Origin: Bacteroidota bacterium
Lineage (GTDB): Bacteria > Bacteroidota > Ignavibacteria > Ignavibacteriales > Melioribacteraceae
Reading direction: 5' to 3'
Assembly (NCBI GenBank): GCA_021824635.1
Contig: JAKAKD010000068.1
Location: 1-64,000, forward strand
Length of the DNA stretch: 64,000 nt
This document shows positions 38,001-46,438 of this stretch, one piece after another. The stretch's first letter is position 1, and each line of letters opens with the position of its first letter. The notes under the pieces were generated by a model. It did no database searches. It was given only the letters and a program-made list of their open reading frames with translations, and was not told where the DNA came from. Made by a program: the position numbers and the translations under genes.

Positions 38001-39071
38001 GAAAAACTAAATCAAATTTCTTTCCCCTATTTTGTTGATGAATTTGACCCTCCTCAACCGCCTAAAAAACTTGGTAAAGGACTAACCGAGTATGTTCTAA
38101 GAAATGGCAAGGGAATGCTGATTGATGCGGAATTAGATATGCAGCTTAGAGGAAAAGGAGAAGTTGAACTCCTCGGTTCTCCGCAGGCTATCTGGCTTGG
38201 TGTTCCTCTTAATGTAAATGGTAAAACTATTGGCGTTATTGTGGTTCAAGATTACGAAAATGAAAATGCCTACGATGAAAATGCAATGCAGCTTTTAACC
38301 TATATAGCAGAACAAGTTGCGCAGGTCATTGAAAGAAAAAGAAGCTCAGATGAAATCAAAAAAATCTCGGAGGAACTGCGCGAGACTAACCAGACAAAAG
38401 ATAAATTCTTCACAATCATATCGCACGATCTTAAGAATCCGTTTCAAGCAATTAACGGCGCTCTTAAACTATTGCTTAGCGAAGAAGATTCTCTCACTGA
38501 AGAAGAAAGAAATAATTTCTTAAATGGAATTCTAAATACATCCACAAAAGCTTATTCATTGCTGGAAAATTTGCTGATATGGTCCAGGCATCAAATGGGC
38601 AAAATGGATTTCAACCCGGAAAGAATAGAGTTATTCGAAGAAATTATTGTTAGTGTAGAACTTCTGAAAAATAATGCCGCATTAAAGAATATCACGCTGC
38701 TCAATAAAGTTGAACGTGATATTTATGTTACAGCAGATAGAAATATGCTCGATACTGTAGTGAGAAATTTAGTTACCAACGCAATAAAGTTTACCAAAGA
38801 AAACGGCACGATTGAGATAGAATCTAGAATTATTGATGACAATGTGGAAGTTGCTATTATTGATAATGGAGTTGGCATTCCAGCGGAAAGTTTAAGCAGG
38901 CTTTTCAGAATTGATCAATCAATTTCAACTCAAGGAACAAAAAATGAAACCGGTTCCGGATTGGGTCTAATTTTATGCAAGGAATTTGTGGAAAAGAATA
39001 ACGGAAAAATCCGCATCGAGAGCGAACTAGGAGTGGGAACTAGAATCATTTTTACACTACCAATTAATTAA
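35088..39071 (+). CDS. Multi-PAS hybrid sensor histidine kinase with N-terminal receiver
   Basis: A 1327-residue cytosolic signalling protein with no membrane helix. Order: receiver domain (8-125, phospho-acceptor Asp 60 in ILMDINLGG, Lys in YVVKN), six PAS/PAC units (about 175-295, 300-417, 425-545, 550-668, 675-795 and 800-925, each ending in a DITxRK/DVTKRK repeat), a GAF domain (930-1080), HisKA with the phospho-His in ISHDLKNP (His 1113), and an ATPase domain with NLVTNAIKF, DNGVGIP and GSGLGL. The receiver at the N-terminus suggests that it relays a signal from another kinase. It starts with GTG at 35088 (a second GTG is at 35097). It stands alone between two spacers. Confidence 0.9.
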   Translation: MGFVKDQKTLLLVEDDELLALTETRWLQKAGYRVIHVLSGENAVAVVQERYDSIDLILMDINLGGGIDGTQAAQEILRDHDIPLLFLSSRTDHEIVEKTERIPSYGYVVKNSSEAVLLASINMALKLHDAGKELREKEKALNKNRTKLRGSEFESQTGNRKLSGFAELKHVEERLLKLQKGIDYSEDAIFITDKDGKIEFTNQAFETIYGYNFEEVVGKTPRVIKSNLIPQQVYENFWSTLLSKSSVNGEIQNKTKDGRLITIEGSNNPILDNSGEIVGFLGIHRDVTKRKRAEELLHESEERFRLMVENSPDMTMVQNKEGFITFLSHQAKYVIGHDPEKFLGQTFPDYIHRDDIEKAFKAMMDALTGKEIIDLEYRFIGEKGELHWLSHTVIPMIIDGELKSVFSTVRDITDRKNAEIKLRESEEKMRVLVEGSTYFFFYTQDAKGNIIYISPSVEEITGYNVEKWIGQKHWYAIDSKINELAKAKTYLHLAGKDESGATFVEIKHANGSEILLEVYEHPVFRNNEVVGLQGVAHDITKRKRTEEELKLSELQYKTLFENANDAIIIFEPEEEIILEANHRACLTYGFSKSEFIGMSLKSLSKNVIDGEKQIEKLLKQGTYEEFETEQFRKDGSVIHLLVNASIIDYKGEKAVLSINRDITERKRIYEESIYNHSLLEATIESTADGILVVDKRGKISKTNKKFADLWNIPASVIESGDDDRLLKYILDQLKDPGAFKSKVEELYKNPELQSYDTFEFKDGRTYERLSIPQKLGNEIIGRVWNFRDITERKRIKKVLEESEKKYKDLFEKSEDANLILVNGKFVDCNEAAVKMLRYKNKKELLNAHPSELSPEIQPDGKTSFDKANEMMNIALEKGSNRFEWNHKKADGEVFLVEVLLTAIDIDDRDKIIHTTWRDITERKKSELLREALYEISEATFIATDMYALYERIHEVISTLITAKNFYIAIYDEKLNQISFPYFVDEFDPPQPPKKLGKGLTEYVLRNGKGMLIDAELDMQLRGKGEVELLGSPQAIWLGVPLNVNGKTIGVIVVQDYENENAYDENAMQLLTYIAEQVAQVIERKRSSDEIKKISEELRETNQTKDKFFTIISHDLKNPFQAINGALKLLLSEEDSLTEEERNNFLNGILNTSTKAYSLLENLLIWSRHQMGKMDFNPERIELFEEIIVSVELLKNNAALKNITLLNKVERDIYVTADRNMLDTVVRNLVTNAIKFTKENGTIEIESRIIDDNVEVAIIDNGVGIPAESLSRLFRIDQSISTQGTKNETGSGLGLILCKEFVEKNNGKIRIESELGVGTRIIFTLPIN

Positions 39072-39175
39072 TGATTGCTTCTTACCTAATTATTGAAAGA
39101 ATCCTGTAAACAACCGAATAGTTTTTTATCTTTCCGCAGTTACTTATCTTATTCTAAAATAAATACCGGAGTTTA

Positions 39176-40027
39176 ATGCTAACTGTACTGGAATCATTAA
39201 AGTTATCCACTGAATATCTTGAAAAGAAGGGAATAGAATCAGCCCGCTTAAATGCAGAACTTCTTTTGGCTGAGATTCTCAATTGCAAGCGCCTGGACTT
39301 ATACTTGAAGTTTGACCAGCCGCTAAAAGAAAATGAAGTTGATATATACAGAGAGTGGATTTCGCGCCGTGGAAAATTTGAACCGCTACAATATATTATT
39401 GGTAAAGTTGAGTTTTTTGGCTTGCAATTCAAAGTTACCCGCGACGTTCTAATACCACGTTCAGAAACTGAAATCCTTGTAGAAGAAGTAATCAATTTTG
39501 CTAAAGACAAATCCGGATTGAAAATTTTGGATATTGGTACCGGAAGCGGAAATATTCCAATCGCACTTGCGAAGAATTTAACCAATGCTGAGATTATATC
39601 AGTTGATGTTTCTACAAAAGCAATCGAGGTTGCAAAAGAAAATGCTCTTCTAAATAGTGTTGAATCAAAAGTGGAGTTTATTCTTTCCGATATTAACCAC
39701 TTTAAGATCGAAACCGGGTTGTTTGATATTGTGATCTCAAATCCTCCTTACGTTAGCGCGGAAGAATATCCATCGCTTCAAAAGGAGATTGTTGAATATG
39801 AACCTTCTATTGCTTTAACTGATTCCAATGACGGTTTGGATTTTTATAGAACGATTGCGGAAAAATCAAAATCATTTTTGAAAAAGGAAGGCAAAATCTT
39901 CTTCGAAATTGGGAAAGAACAATTTGACGATGTAGAGAAGATACTTTTGAAGAACAATTTTTTGAATATTAAGATCACAAAAGATTATCAGCAAATAGAA
40001 CGGGTAATATCCGGAGAATTGAAATGA
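39176..40027 (+). CDS. prmC: Release factor glutamine methyltransferase
   Basis: A 283-residue SAM methyltransferase that methylates the GGQ Gln of release factors RF1/RF2. The N-terminal helical domain (1-85) precedes the Rossmann domain with LDIGTGSGNIPIALAK, the SAM motif, and the catalytic ISNPPYVS. Length and two-domain layout fit PrmC and not the ribosomal PrmB. The stop overlaps the dtd start (ATGA). Confidence 0.94.
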   Translation: MLTVLESLKLSTEYLEKKGIESARLNAELLLAEILNCKRLDLYLKFDQPLKENEVDIYREWISRRGKFEPLQYIIGKVEFFGLQFKVTRDVLIPRSETEILVEEVINFAKDKSGLKILDIGTGSGNIPIALAKNLTNAEIISVDVSTKAIEVAKENALLNSVESKVEFILSDINHFKIETGLFDIVISNPPYVSAEEYPSLQKEIVEYEPSIALTDSNDGLDFYRTIAEKSKSFLKKEGKIFFEIGKEQFDDVEKILLKNNFLNIKITKDYQQIERVISGELK

Positions 40028-40515
40028 GAGCATTGGTGCAAAGAGTTTCGGAAGCATCGGTAACAATTAGTAAACCGGAATATTTCTCGGGAATAAAAAA
40101 AGGAATGGTAGTTCTTCTTGGCGTTAAAGATGGTGATACCGAAGAGGACCTTGCTTTTGTTGCCGATAAATGTTCGAACCTAAGAATTTTTTCCCGAAGG
40201 GATCCCTTTAATTCGGGAGAAGATGAAAATGAAAAGATGAATCTTTCTTTGAAAGATATTGATGGTGAAGTTCTGGTTATTTCACAATTCACTCTTTACG
40301 GAGACGCTCGTAAGGGAAACCGCCCTAGTTTTATTGAAGCTGCGCGTCCGGAAATTGCAGAAGAAATGTATAACAAATTCATTCGAAGGATGAAAAGCAA
40401 TCTTGGGGATGAAAAAGTTAAAAACGGAATATTCGGTTCGATGATGCTTGTGAAAATATTTAATGATGGTCCAGTAACAATCATAGTTGAATCAAAAGGT
40501 GAAAAGAGAGAATAG
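40024..40515 (+). CDS. dtd: D-aminoacyl-tRNA deacylase
   Basis: A 163-residue enzyme that hydrolyses D-amino acids from mischarged tRNA. The catalytic signature SQFTLYGDARKGNRPSF and the cross-subunit NDGPVTI motif (usually NxGPVT) are both present, as is the MRALVQRVSEASV N-terminus. A short charged insertion (FNSGEDENEK) lies in the middle. It overlaps prmC and is followed closely by the next gene. Confidence 0.95.
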   Translation: MRALVQRVSEASVTISKPEYFSGIKKGMVVLLGVKDGDTEEDLAFVADKCSNLRIFSRRDPFNSGEDENEKMNLSLKDIDGEVLVISQFTLYGDARKGNRPSFIEAARPEIAEEMYNKFIRRMKSNLGDEKVKNGIFGSMMLVKIFNDGPVTIIVESKGEKRE

Positions 40516-40516
40516 A

Positions 40517-41419
40517 TTGCACTCAACAATCATGGTTTTCATAGACGGCGTTGGAATCGGGAAAGAAGATTATCAGAATAATCCTTTCTTCAGATACGGA
40601 TTCAAAACATTTTCTGAAATATTCGGTGCGATTCCTCATCTTGGCAAACAAAGATTGAAAGGAGAAAATGCTTTTTTCTTTCCGGTAGATCCTCTAATGG
40701 GTGTTGCAGATATACCTCTAAGCGGCACCGGTCAAACATCAATATTTTGTGGGGTGAATGCACCTAAAATTATAGGCAAGCATTTTGGTCCATATCCATA
40801 TTCTACGTTAGTGCCGATCATAAAAGAAAAAAATATTTTTCTTGAATTCATGAAAAGAAAAAAGAAAGTTGCGTTTGCCAATGCTTATCCTAAAGTTTTT
40901 TTTGATTACGTTAATTCCGGCAGAAGAAGATTAAGCGTCACAACCTTGAGCTGTATTTTGAATGGAATGAGATTGAATAAAATATCCGACCTTCGCAAAG
41001 GTAATGCTCTAAGCGCAGAGATAGATAACCGCCGTTTTGTTGAGCGGTTAAATTATAAGTTGCCGATTATAAAAGCAGAGACAGCTGCAAATAGGCTTTT
41101 AAGGATCGGTTCTAAAAATCATTTTACTCTCTTTGAAATATTTCACACCGATCATTTAGGGCACGGCAGAAACATTGAATGGCTTGAATACACAACCGGC
41201 GTTCTTGACAGATTTCTTTTTCACTTGATTACTAATCTGACAAAAGATATGACGCTTGTTGTCTGTTCAGATCACGGAAATTTTGAAGACCTTTCAATCA
41301 AAATGCATACTCTTAATCCGGCAATAGGAATTTCTGCCGGGAAACATTCGGAATTCCTCTCTAAAAAGATTAAGAAATTGTATGATATCAAACCGGCAAT
41401 AATGGAGATGTATGATTGA
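40517..41419 (+). CDS. Alkaline-phosphatase-superfamily metalloenzyme, phosphomutase-like
   Basis: About 300 residues with the metal motifs of the phosphoglycerate mutase/phosphopentomutase group: VFIDGVGIG at the N-terminus, PLSGTGQTSIFCG with the likely nucleophile Thr/Ser, FHTDHLGHGRN and VVCSDHGNFEDLS with metal-binding Asp/His. It lacks the inserted phosphotransferase domain of true iPGM, so the substrate is unknown. The start is uncertain: TTG at 40517 has AGAGAG 6 bases upstream, while ATG at 40532 begins right at the conserved strand. The stop overlaps comEC (TTGA). Confidence 0.75.
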   Translation: MHSTIMVFIDGVGIGKEDYQNNPFFRYGFKTFSEIFGAIPHLGKQRLKGENAFFFPVDPLMGVADIPLSGTGQTSIFCGVNAPKIIGKHFGPYPYSTLVPIIKEKNIFLEFMKRKKKVAFANAYPKVFFDYVNSGRRRLSVTTLSCILNGMRLNKISDLRKGNALSAEIDNRRFVERLNYKLPIIKAETAANRLLRIGSKNHFTLFEIFHTDHLGHGRNIEWLEYTTGVLDRFLFHLITNLTKDMTLVVCSDHGNFEDLSIKMHTLNPAIGISAGKHSEFLSKKIKKLYDIKPAIMEMYD

Positions 41420-43830
41420 ATAACTATCCACTCATAAGGTTTGTGATAATCTTTATAGTCGGAATTATAGCTCAATCAATTTTACAATTACAAATTTCTA
41501 TATTAATAATTTTTTTTGCCCTTCTACTCATCTTCACAATGGTTCTGCTACTTATCAAGAAAGATAAATTTGAATTTACCAAACAGATAGCCGTTGGTAT
41601 AGCTATTATGTTGTTTGGTGCTGTCTACTTCAGTCTATTCAATCAGAAAGAAGTAAGCTATCCATTTCCGGAGCCAAAATATTCAAATGTGAAAATTGAT
41701 GGAACAATTAACAGAATTGAATTAAAACGGGAAGGGAGGATCAACTTATATTTAATCAGCAACTCTGTTAAAATAAAAGAGGAATCCTATCTCGGAAAAA
41801 TTAATCTTCTCTGCTCCATTTATGATGACAATAAGAAAACAGATAAATTATTTAGCGAACTCTCAGTTGGAAATACAATAAGTCTGAAAGGAACTTTACA
41901 GCAACCGAGGAGCGAAAGAAATCCTGGCGAGTTTGATTATGAAAAATATCTCAACAGCAAAGGTATTTCTGGCATTGTCAATGTTTATAATACTGATAGT
42001 GTAAAGTTTATTTCGAAAGATGTATCTGCCATTAAGAATACAATATTTCAGATTCGTAAAAAAATTGACGAACAAATTAGTCTGCTTCATAACAAAACTA
42101 CCGGCGCACTTCTGCGGGGATTAATACTTGCTGATAGAAGTTTAATAGATTATCAGATCAACGATTATTTCATAAATGCCGGCGTTGTGCATGTCCTTTC
42201 TGTTTCGGGCTTGCATGTTGGTTATATAGTCTTGATCTTTTTAGTGCTCTTCAATCGCTTTAATATTTATACGCGTTACTTGCTGACATTTATCGGATTA
42301 TTGTTATATATGATTATAACCGGTGCAGATGCGCCAGTATTTAGATCAACAGTAATGGCGTTAGTTTTATTAGCGGCGCCGTTAACCGGGAGAGATTATA
42401 ACAGCTTAAACTCTCTCTCATTCTCTGCTCTAATTATTTTATTGATAAGTCCTAAAGAATTATTTAACCCAAGTTTCCAATTATCATTTTCAGCAATCTT
42501 ATCGCTAATTATTATTTATCCGCCGTTAAAGCGGTTTATTGATAATCTTCATATCAAACCAAAAGCACTTAATTGGATTATAGTTTTTTGCATGACATCA
42601 ATTGCTGCTCAACTTGGAACACTTCCATTCACACTAACATATTTTCACCGGCTTTCGGTCTCGGCGCTACTTGCCAACTTTATTGTCATTCCAGCTTCGG
42701 GTGCAATTGTTGCGCTTGGAATTTTATCAATTGCAATTGGTTCGATATCGCATTGGATCGGATCAGTTATTTCATCTGCAAACGAGTTGTTAACATTCTT
42801 CACTTATTGGTTTGTTCAATTATTAGGAAAGAAAGAATATTCTTATATAACTATTAATCAATTTTCGGTTTACGATGCCGTCATCTTTTATCTAATCTTA
42901 ACACAAATATTTTTTATTCTTAAGAAATTTGTTTCTTCTTCTGCAAAGATTATTGCAGTTATATCTTCGATCATTCTGATGGTACTACTAATGCGTTTTG
43001 ATAATTATAATCTGATGCCTAAGAACACTCTATCAGTTATGGCGGTTGATGTCGGGCAAGGAGATGCATTCCTTATAAAATTCCCCAATATGAAAACAGC
43101 ATTAATAGACGCCGGCGACAAAACAGAATATTTTGACAACGGCAGCCGTGTGATTCTTCCTCTTCTTGATAAACTTGAAATTGATACGCTTGATTACGCA
43201 TTTATCTCTCATGTGGATTCCGATCATTATAGAGGAATGGAAGCGATAATAAGAGAACACAGAGTAAAAATGATCTACAAACCAAAGATAGATTCTTCCT
43301 CGGTTAGCGATTTGGAGTTTGAAAAATTATTACGCTCCCAGAATTATAAGCCGCACTACTATTCAAAAGAAATTCTTTCGATTGGAAATTCTCGTATTTA
43401 TGTTTTGAATGATACAATAAACAATTATTTTGAATCTCAAAATTCCAATGATAGAAGCGGAATGTTAAAATTGGTTGCAGGGCAGAGTTCATTTCTTTTT
43501 ACTGGTGATGCAAGCATAACAGCAGAAAACAAATATATTGACGCATATAAATCTTTTTTGCAGTCAAATGTTTTGAAAGTTGGTCATCACGGAAGCAAAT
43601 CAAGTACAGGGGATGAGTTCTTAAAAAATGTAAAGCCAAAAATGGCAATTATTAGTGCAGGAATTGCTAACAAATTCCGCCATCCTAATAAAGTGATTTT
43701 AGAAAAGTTGACCGCAAATAATGTAGAGATTTTCCGCACAGATAAAAGCGGTGCAATATTACTTCAATCTGATGGAAGAACGATAAACCCAATAAACTGG
43801 AAGCAGATGAAATCCGATTTTAATTTTTAA
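41416..43830 (+). CDS. comEC: ComEC/Rec2 family DNA-uptake channel
   Basis: An 804-residue protein in three parts: an N-terminal membrane/OB-like DUF4131 region (1-190), the polytopic Competence domain (about 215-510; GVVHVLSVSGLHVGYI is diagnostic), and a C-terminal metallo-beta-lactamase domain (530-800) with VDVGQGDAFLI, HVDSDHYRGM and VGHHGSK. ComEC forms the inner-membrane channel for single-stranded DNA in natural transformation. Other competence genes are not in the window. It begins with TTG overlapping the upstream stop. Confidence 0.93.
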   Translation: MNNYPLIRFVIIFIVGIIAQSILQLQISILIIFFALLLIFTMVLLLIKKDKFEFTKQIAVGIAIMLFGAVYFSLFNQKEVSYPFPEPKYSNVKIDGTINRIELKREGRINLYLISNSVKIKEESYLGKINLLCSIYDDNKKTDKLFSELSVGNTISLKGTLQQPRSERNPGEFDYEKYLNSKGISGIVNVYNTDSVKFISKDVSAIKNTIFQIRKKIDEQISLLHNKTTGALLRGLILADRSLIDYQINDYFINAGVVHVLSVSGLHVGYIVLIFLVLFNRFNIYTRYLLTFIGLLLYMIITGADAPVFRSTVMALVLLAAPLTGRDYNSLNSLSFSALIILLISPKELFNPSFQLSFSAILSLIIIYPPLKRFIDNLHIKPKALNWIIVFCMTSIAAQLGTLPFTLTYFHRLSVSALLANFIVIPASGAIVALGILSIAIGSISHWIGSVISSANELLTFFTYWFVQLLGKKEYSYITINQFSVYDAVIFYLILTQIFFILKKFVSSSAKIIAVISSIILMVLLMRFDNYNLMPKNTLSVMAVDVGQGDAFLIKFPNMKTALIDAGDKTEYFDNGSRVILPLLDKLEIDTLDYAFISHVDSDHYRGMEAIIREHRVKMIYKPKIDSSSVSDLEFEKLLRSQNYKPHYYSKEILSIGNSRIYVLNDTINNYFESQNSNDRSGMLKLVAGQSSFLFTGDASITAENKYIDAYKSFLQSNVLKVGHHGSKSSTGDEFLKNVKPKMAIISAGIANKFRHPNKVILEKLTANNVEIFRTDKSGAILLQSDGRTINPINWKQMKSDFNF

Positions 43831-43847
43831 CCCAATAAAGAGAAAGA

Positions 43848-44864
43848 ATGCAAATAGAAGAAAACGTATCACTTAAAAAGTATAATACATTCGGCGTTGA
43901 TGCCAATGCCCGTTATTTTGTAGAGATCAAAACCGAAGATGAGTTGCAAGAAATTATAACCAATCAAGAATTCAAAAAAGATAAAAAAATATTTCTCGGC
44001 GGTGGAAGCAATATTCTATTTACCAAAGATTATGATGGTCTCATTGCAAAAATTTCTACAAAAGGGAATAGGGTTGTAGATGAAAACGAAAAGGAAGTTT
44101 TAGTAGAATCATCCGCCGGTGAAAAGTGGAATGATTTTGTAACGTACTGTGTTGAAAAGAATTTCTTTGGTGTTGAAAATTTATCGTTGATACCCGGAAC
44201 TGTCGGCGCGGCTCCTATTCAAAATATTGGTGCTTACGGCGCTGAATTAAAAGATGTTTTCGAATCTCTTGACGGAATAATGATAGATTCCGGTGAAAAA
44301 AAATCGTTCAGTAAAAATGAATGTCAATTCGATTACCGCGATAGTATCTTCAAGAAAAAATATAAGGATAACTTTCTTATCACCAAGGTTTTATTCCGTT
44401 TGCAAAAAGAAAAAAAATTTAATTTGAATTACCGGGCGTTTCAATCATACCTTAAACCGGGTGAACAAAATAAATTATCTCTTAGAGAAATGAGCGAGCT
44501 TGTCAAAAGAATAAGGCGGGATAAACTGCCTAATCCTCAGAAGTATGGTAACGCAGGAAGCTTTTTCAAAAACCCGGAAGTTGACTTAAGAAAAATTAAT
44601 GAACTGCAAGAAAAATTTAATGACCTTGTCCATTTCAAAGTAGAAGAGGATAAATATAAAATTTCGGCGGGGTGGTTAATTGAAAAATGCGGATTTAGAG
44701 GAAAGAACATCGGCAATGTCGGCACGTACAAAAAACAAGCATTAGTAATTATTAATTTTGGCGGGGCAACGGGGGATGAGATAAAAAAATTTTCGGAAAA
44801 TATTCAGAATGCGGTTGAAAATAAATTTAATATAACATTAACTCCCGAAGTAAATATTTATTAA
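43848..44864 (+). CDS. murB: UDP-N-acetylenolpyruvoylglucosamine reductase
   Basis: A 338-residue FAD enzyme that makes UDP-MurNAc for peptidoglycan. FAD-binding features include FLGGGSNILF and SLIPGTVGAAPIQNIGAYG, and the catalytic Ser lies in YGNAGSFFKNPEV. The layout resembles the longer E. coli type (type I) MurB. AGCGGGCGG-like mur neighbours are absent; it sits 17 bases after comEC, apparently on the same transcript. Confidence 0.95.
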   Translation: MQIEENVSLKKYNTFGVDANARYFVEIKTEDELQEIITNQEFKKDKKIFLGGGSNILFTKDYDGLIAKISTKGNRVVDENEKEVLVESSAGEKWNDFVTYCVEKNFFGVENLSLIPGTVGAAPIQNIGAYGAELKDVFESLDGIMIDSGEKKSFSKNECQFDYRDSIFKKKYKDNFLITKVLFRLQKEKKFNLNYRAFQSYLKPGEQNKLSLREMSELVKRIRRDKLPNPQKYGNAGSFFKNPEVDLRKINELQEKFNDLVHFKVEEDKYKISAGWLIEKCGFRGKNIGNVGTYKKQALVIINFGGATGDEIKKFSENIQNAVENKFNITLTPEVNIY

Positions 44865-44893
44865 TTATTCATAAAACATTGTTCGAGGTAATC

Positions 44894-46303
44894 ATGTCCG
44901 AGCCAGTTGAAGAAGGAAATATTCTGAAGAAAACGTTTCAAGAAGTTACACAGCCGTTTAAGGATCTTATGCACACTTCGCGTGCGCTATTTGGACTTAA
45001 TTTATCATATCTGATAGAAGGGTTCACGTATTTTGGAGTGCTTGGTTACTTGGTTCTATATTTCAATCAATATGTTGGATTAAATGATATTAATTCCGGT
45101 CAAATGGTTGGTGTTCTCACAGCAGGTATCACACTAAGCATGCTGGTGCTTGGCGCGACCGTTGACTGGATTGGTCTGCGCAAGTCGTTGATATACTCTT
45201 TAGTGTTTATGCTTGCCGGAAGAATAATAATCGCAGCTGCGCCTCATATGGGAGTTCCGGGATTATGGAATTCGGCACATATTTTCGCGATGCTTGGAAT
45301 ATTGGGAATTATAATCGGCTATGGCATTTACATGCCAGCATGTTATGCTGGTCTAAAAATATTGACAACGGAAAAAACAGCGGCGATGGGTTACGCGATG
45401 TTGTATGCTCTAATGAATCTTGGCGGTTTTTTGCCGGGTATTATCGCCCCGCCGATCAGACAATATTTTGATAGGGACGGAAGCAATAACGGAATGTTAG
45501 CTATGATGTGGATTTACTCAATCTTCACGGTCGTTGGTATTGCTGTTGTGTATTTTATTATCACTAAAAAAGCAATGGCAAAGGCTATTGAGGATACAGA
45601 AAAAATTTCAGATCCGAAGCATAAAGAAGAAGAGCAAGTTGAAATGACGCTTAACCAAAAGATTCAATATTATTATAAAAACTTCCCGCTCAGAGATCTC
45701 AGATTTTTATACTTTGTATTCATACTTATCCCTGTTCAAACATTGTTCGCTCATAACTGGTTGACATTGCCCGCTTATTTTAAAAGAGCATTTGATGGAA
45801 CTGTAAGCGAGTATTTCGAATTTTTTACAAATTTTAATCCGGTCCTTATTTTTATCTTCACTCCTGTTGTTACAGCTCTAACTTCAAAAAAAGATACTTA
45901 CAAGATGATGATAATAGGAACTTTTGTTATGGCAAGCCCTACGTTTATCCTTGCGTTGGGACCAAGCCTTACAACTGTATTCGCTTACCTGATCATCATG
46001 TCAATTGGCGAAGCAATGTGGCAGCCAAGATTCCTTCAGTGGGTTGCCGAGATTGCGCCAAAAAATATGACTGGCATTTATATGGGAATCGGGCAGTTTC
46101 CGTGGTTCTTAACAAAAGTCCTTACAAGTCTCTATTCCGGCTGGTTCCTCATGCATTATTGCCCGGCTAATACTCCTCCTTCTCAGATGAACACCGAATT
46201 TATGTGGCTGATTTACGGATTCATAGCTATAATCAGTCCGATTGGTTTGTTCCTTGCTCGCGGCTGGATGAGGAAAGGATTTAAGACTAAGCACGGCGAA
46301 TAG
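44894..46303 (+). CDS. Major facilitator superfamily transporter
   Basis: A 469-residue transporter with about 12 helices. The MFS loop 2-3 motif appears as GATVDWIGLRKSL, and the two halves are separated by a charged cytosolic loop (AKAIEDTEKISDPKHKEEEQ). The overall look suggests a peptide/POT-like or uncharacterised MFS branch, but the ExxERFxYY signature of POT transporters is only faintly matched (IEGFTYFG), so no substrate is assigned. ATG 44894 follows a GAGG site; an upstream in-frame TTG at 44879 is less likely. A strong terminator follows. Confidence 0.82.
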   Translation: MSEPVEEGNILKKTFQEVTQPFKDLMHTSRALFGLNLSYLIEGFTYFGVLGYLVLYFNQYVGLNDINSGQMVGVLTAGITLSMLVLGATVDWIGLRKSLIYSLVFMLAGRIIIAAAPHMGVPGLWNSAHIFAMLGILGIIIGYGIYMPACYAGLKILTTEKTAAMGYAMLYALMNLGGFLPGIIAPPIRQYFDRDGSNNGMLAMMWIYSIFTVVGIAVVYFIITKKAMAKAIEDTEKISDPKHKEEEQVEMTLNQKIQYYYKNFPLRDLRFLYFVFILIPVQTLFAHNWLTLPAYFKRAFDGTVSEYFEFFTNFNPVLIFIFTPVVTALTSKKDTYKMMIIGTFVMASPTFILALGPSLTTVFAYLIIMSIGEAMWQPRFLQWVAEIAPKNMTGIYMGIGQFPWFLTKVLTSLYSGWFLMHYCPANTPPSQMNTEFMWLIYGFIAIISPIGLFLARGWMRKGFKTKHGE

Positions 46304-46332
46304 ATAAAGAGGTAGTGAGAACATTCTAAATG

Positions 46333-46364
46333 TAAAAAGGTGGAGGTAGTTCTTCACCTTTTTA
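46333..46364 (+). terminator. Intrinsic terminator after the MFS gene
   Basis: A perfect 10-base stem, TAAAAAGGTG (46333-46342) with CACCTTTTTA (46355-46364), a 12-base loop and a T run inside the 3' arm. It closes the prmC-to-MFS gene run. Confidence 0.75.
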
Positions 46365-46438
46365 TATACTCGATTGAACACTCTGCAATTAGTCGCTAAA
46401 ATTCATTAAATTTCATTTGCAAATATTCTCTTGGAAGA

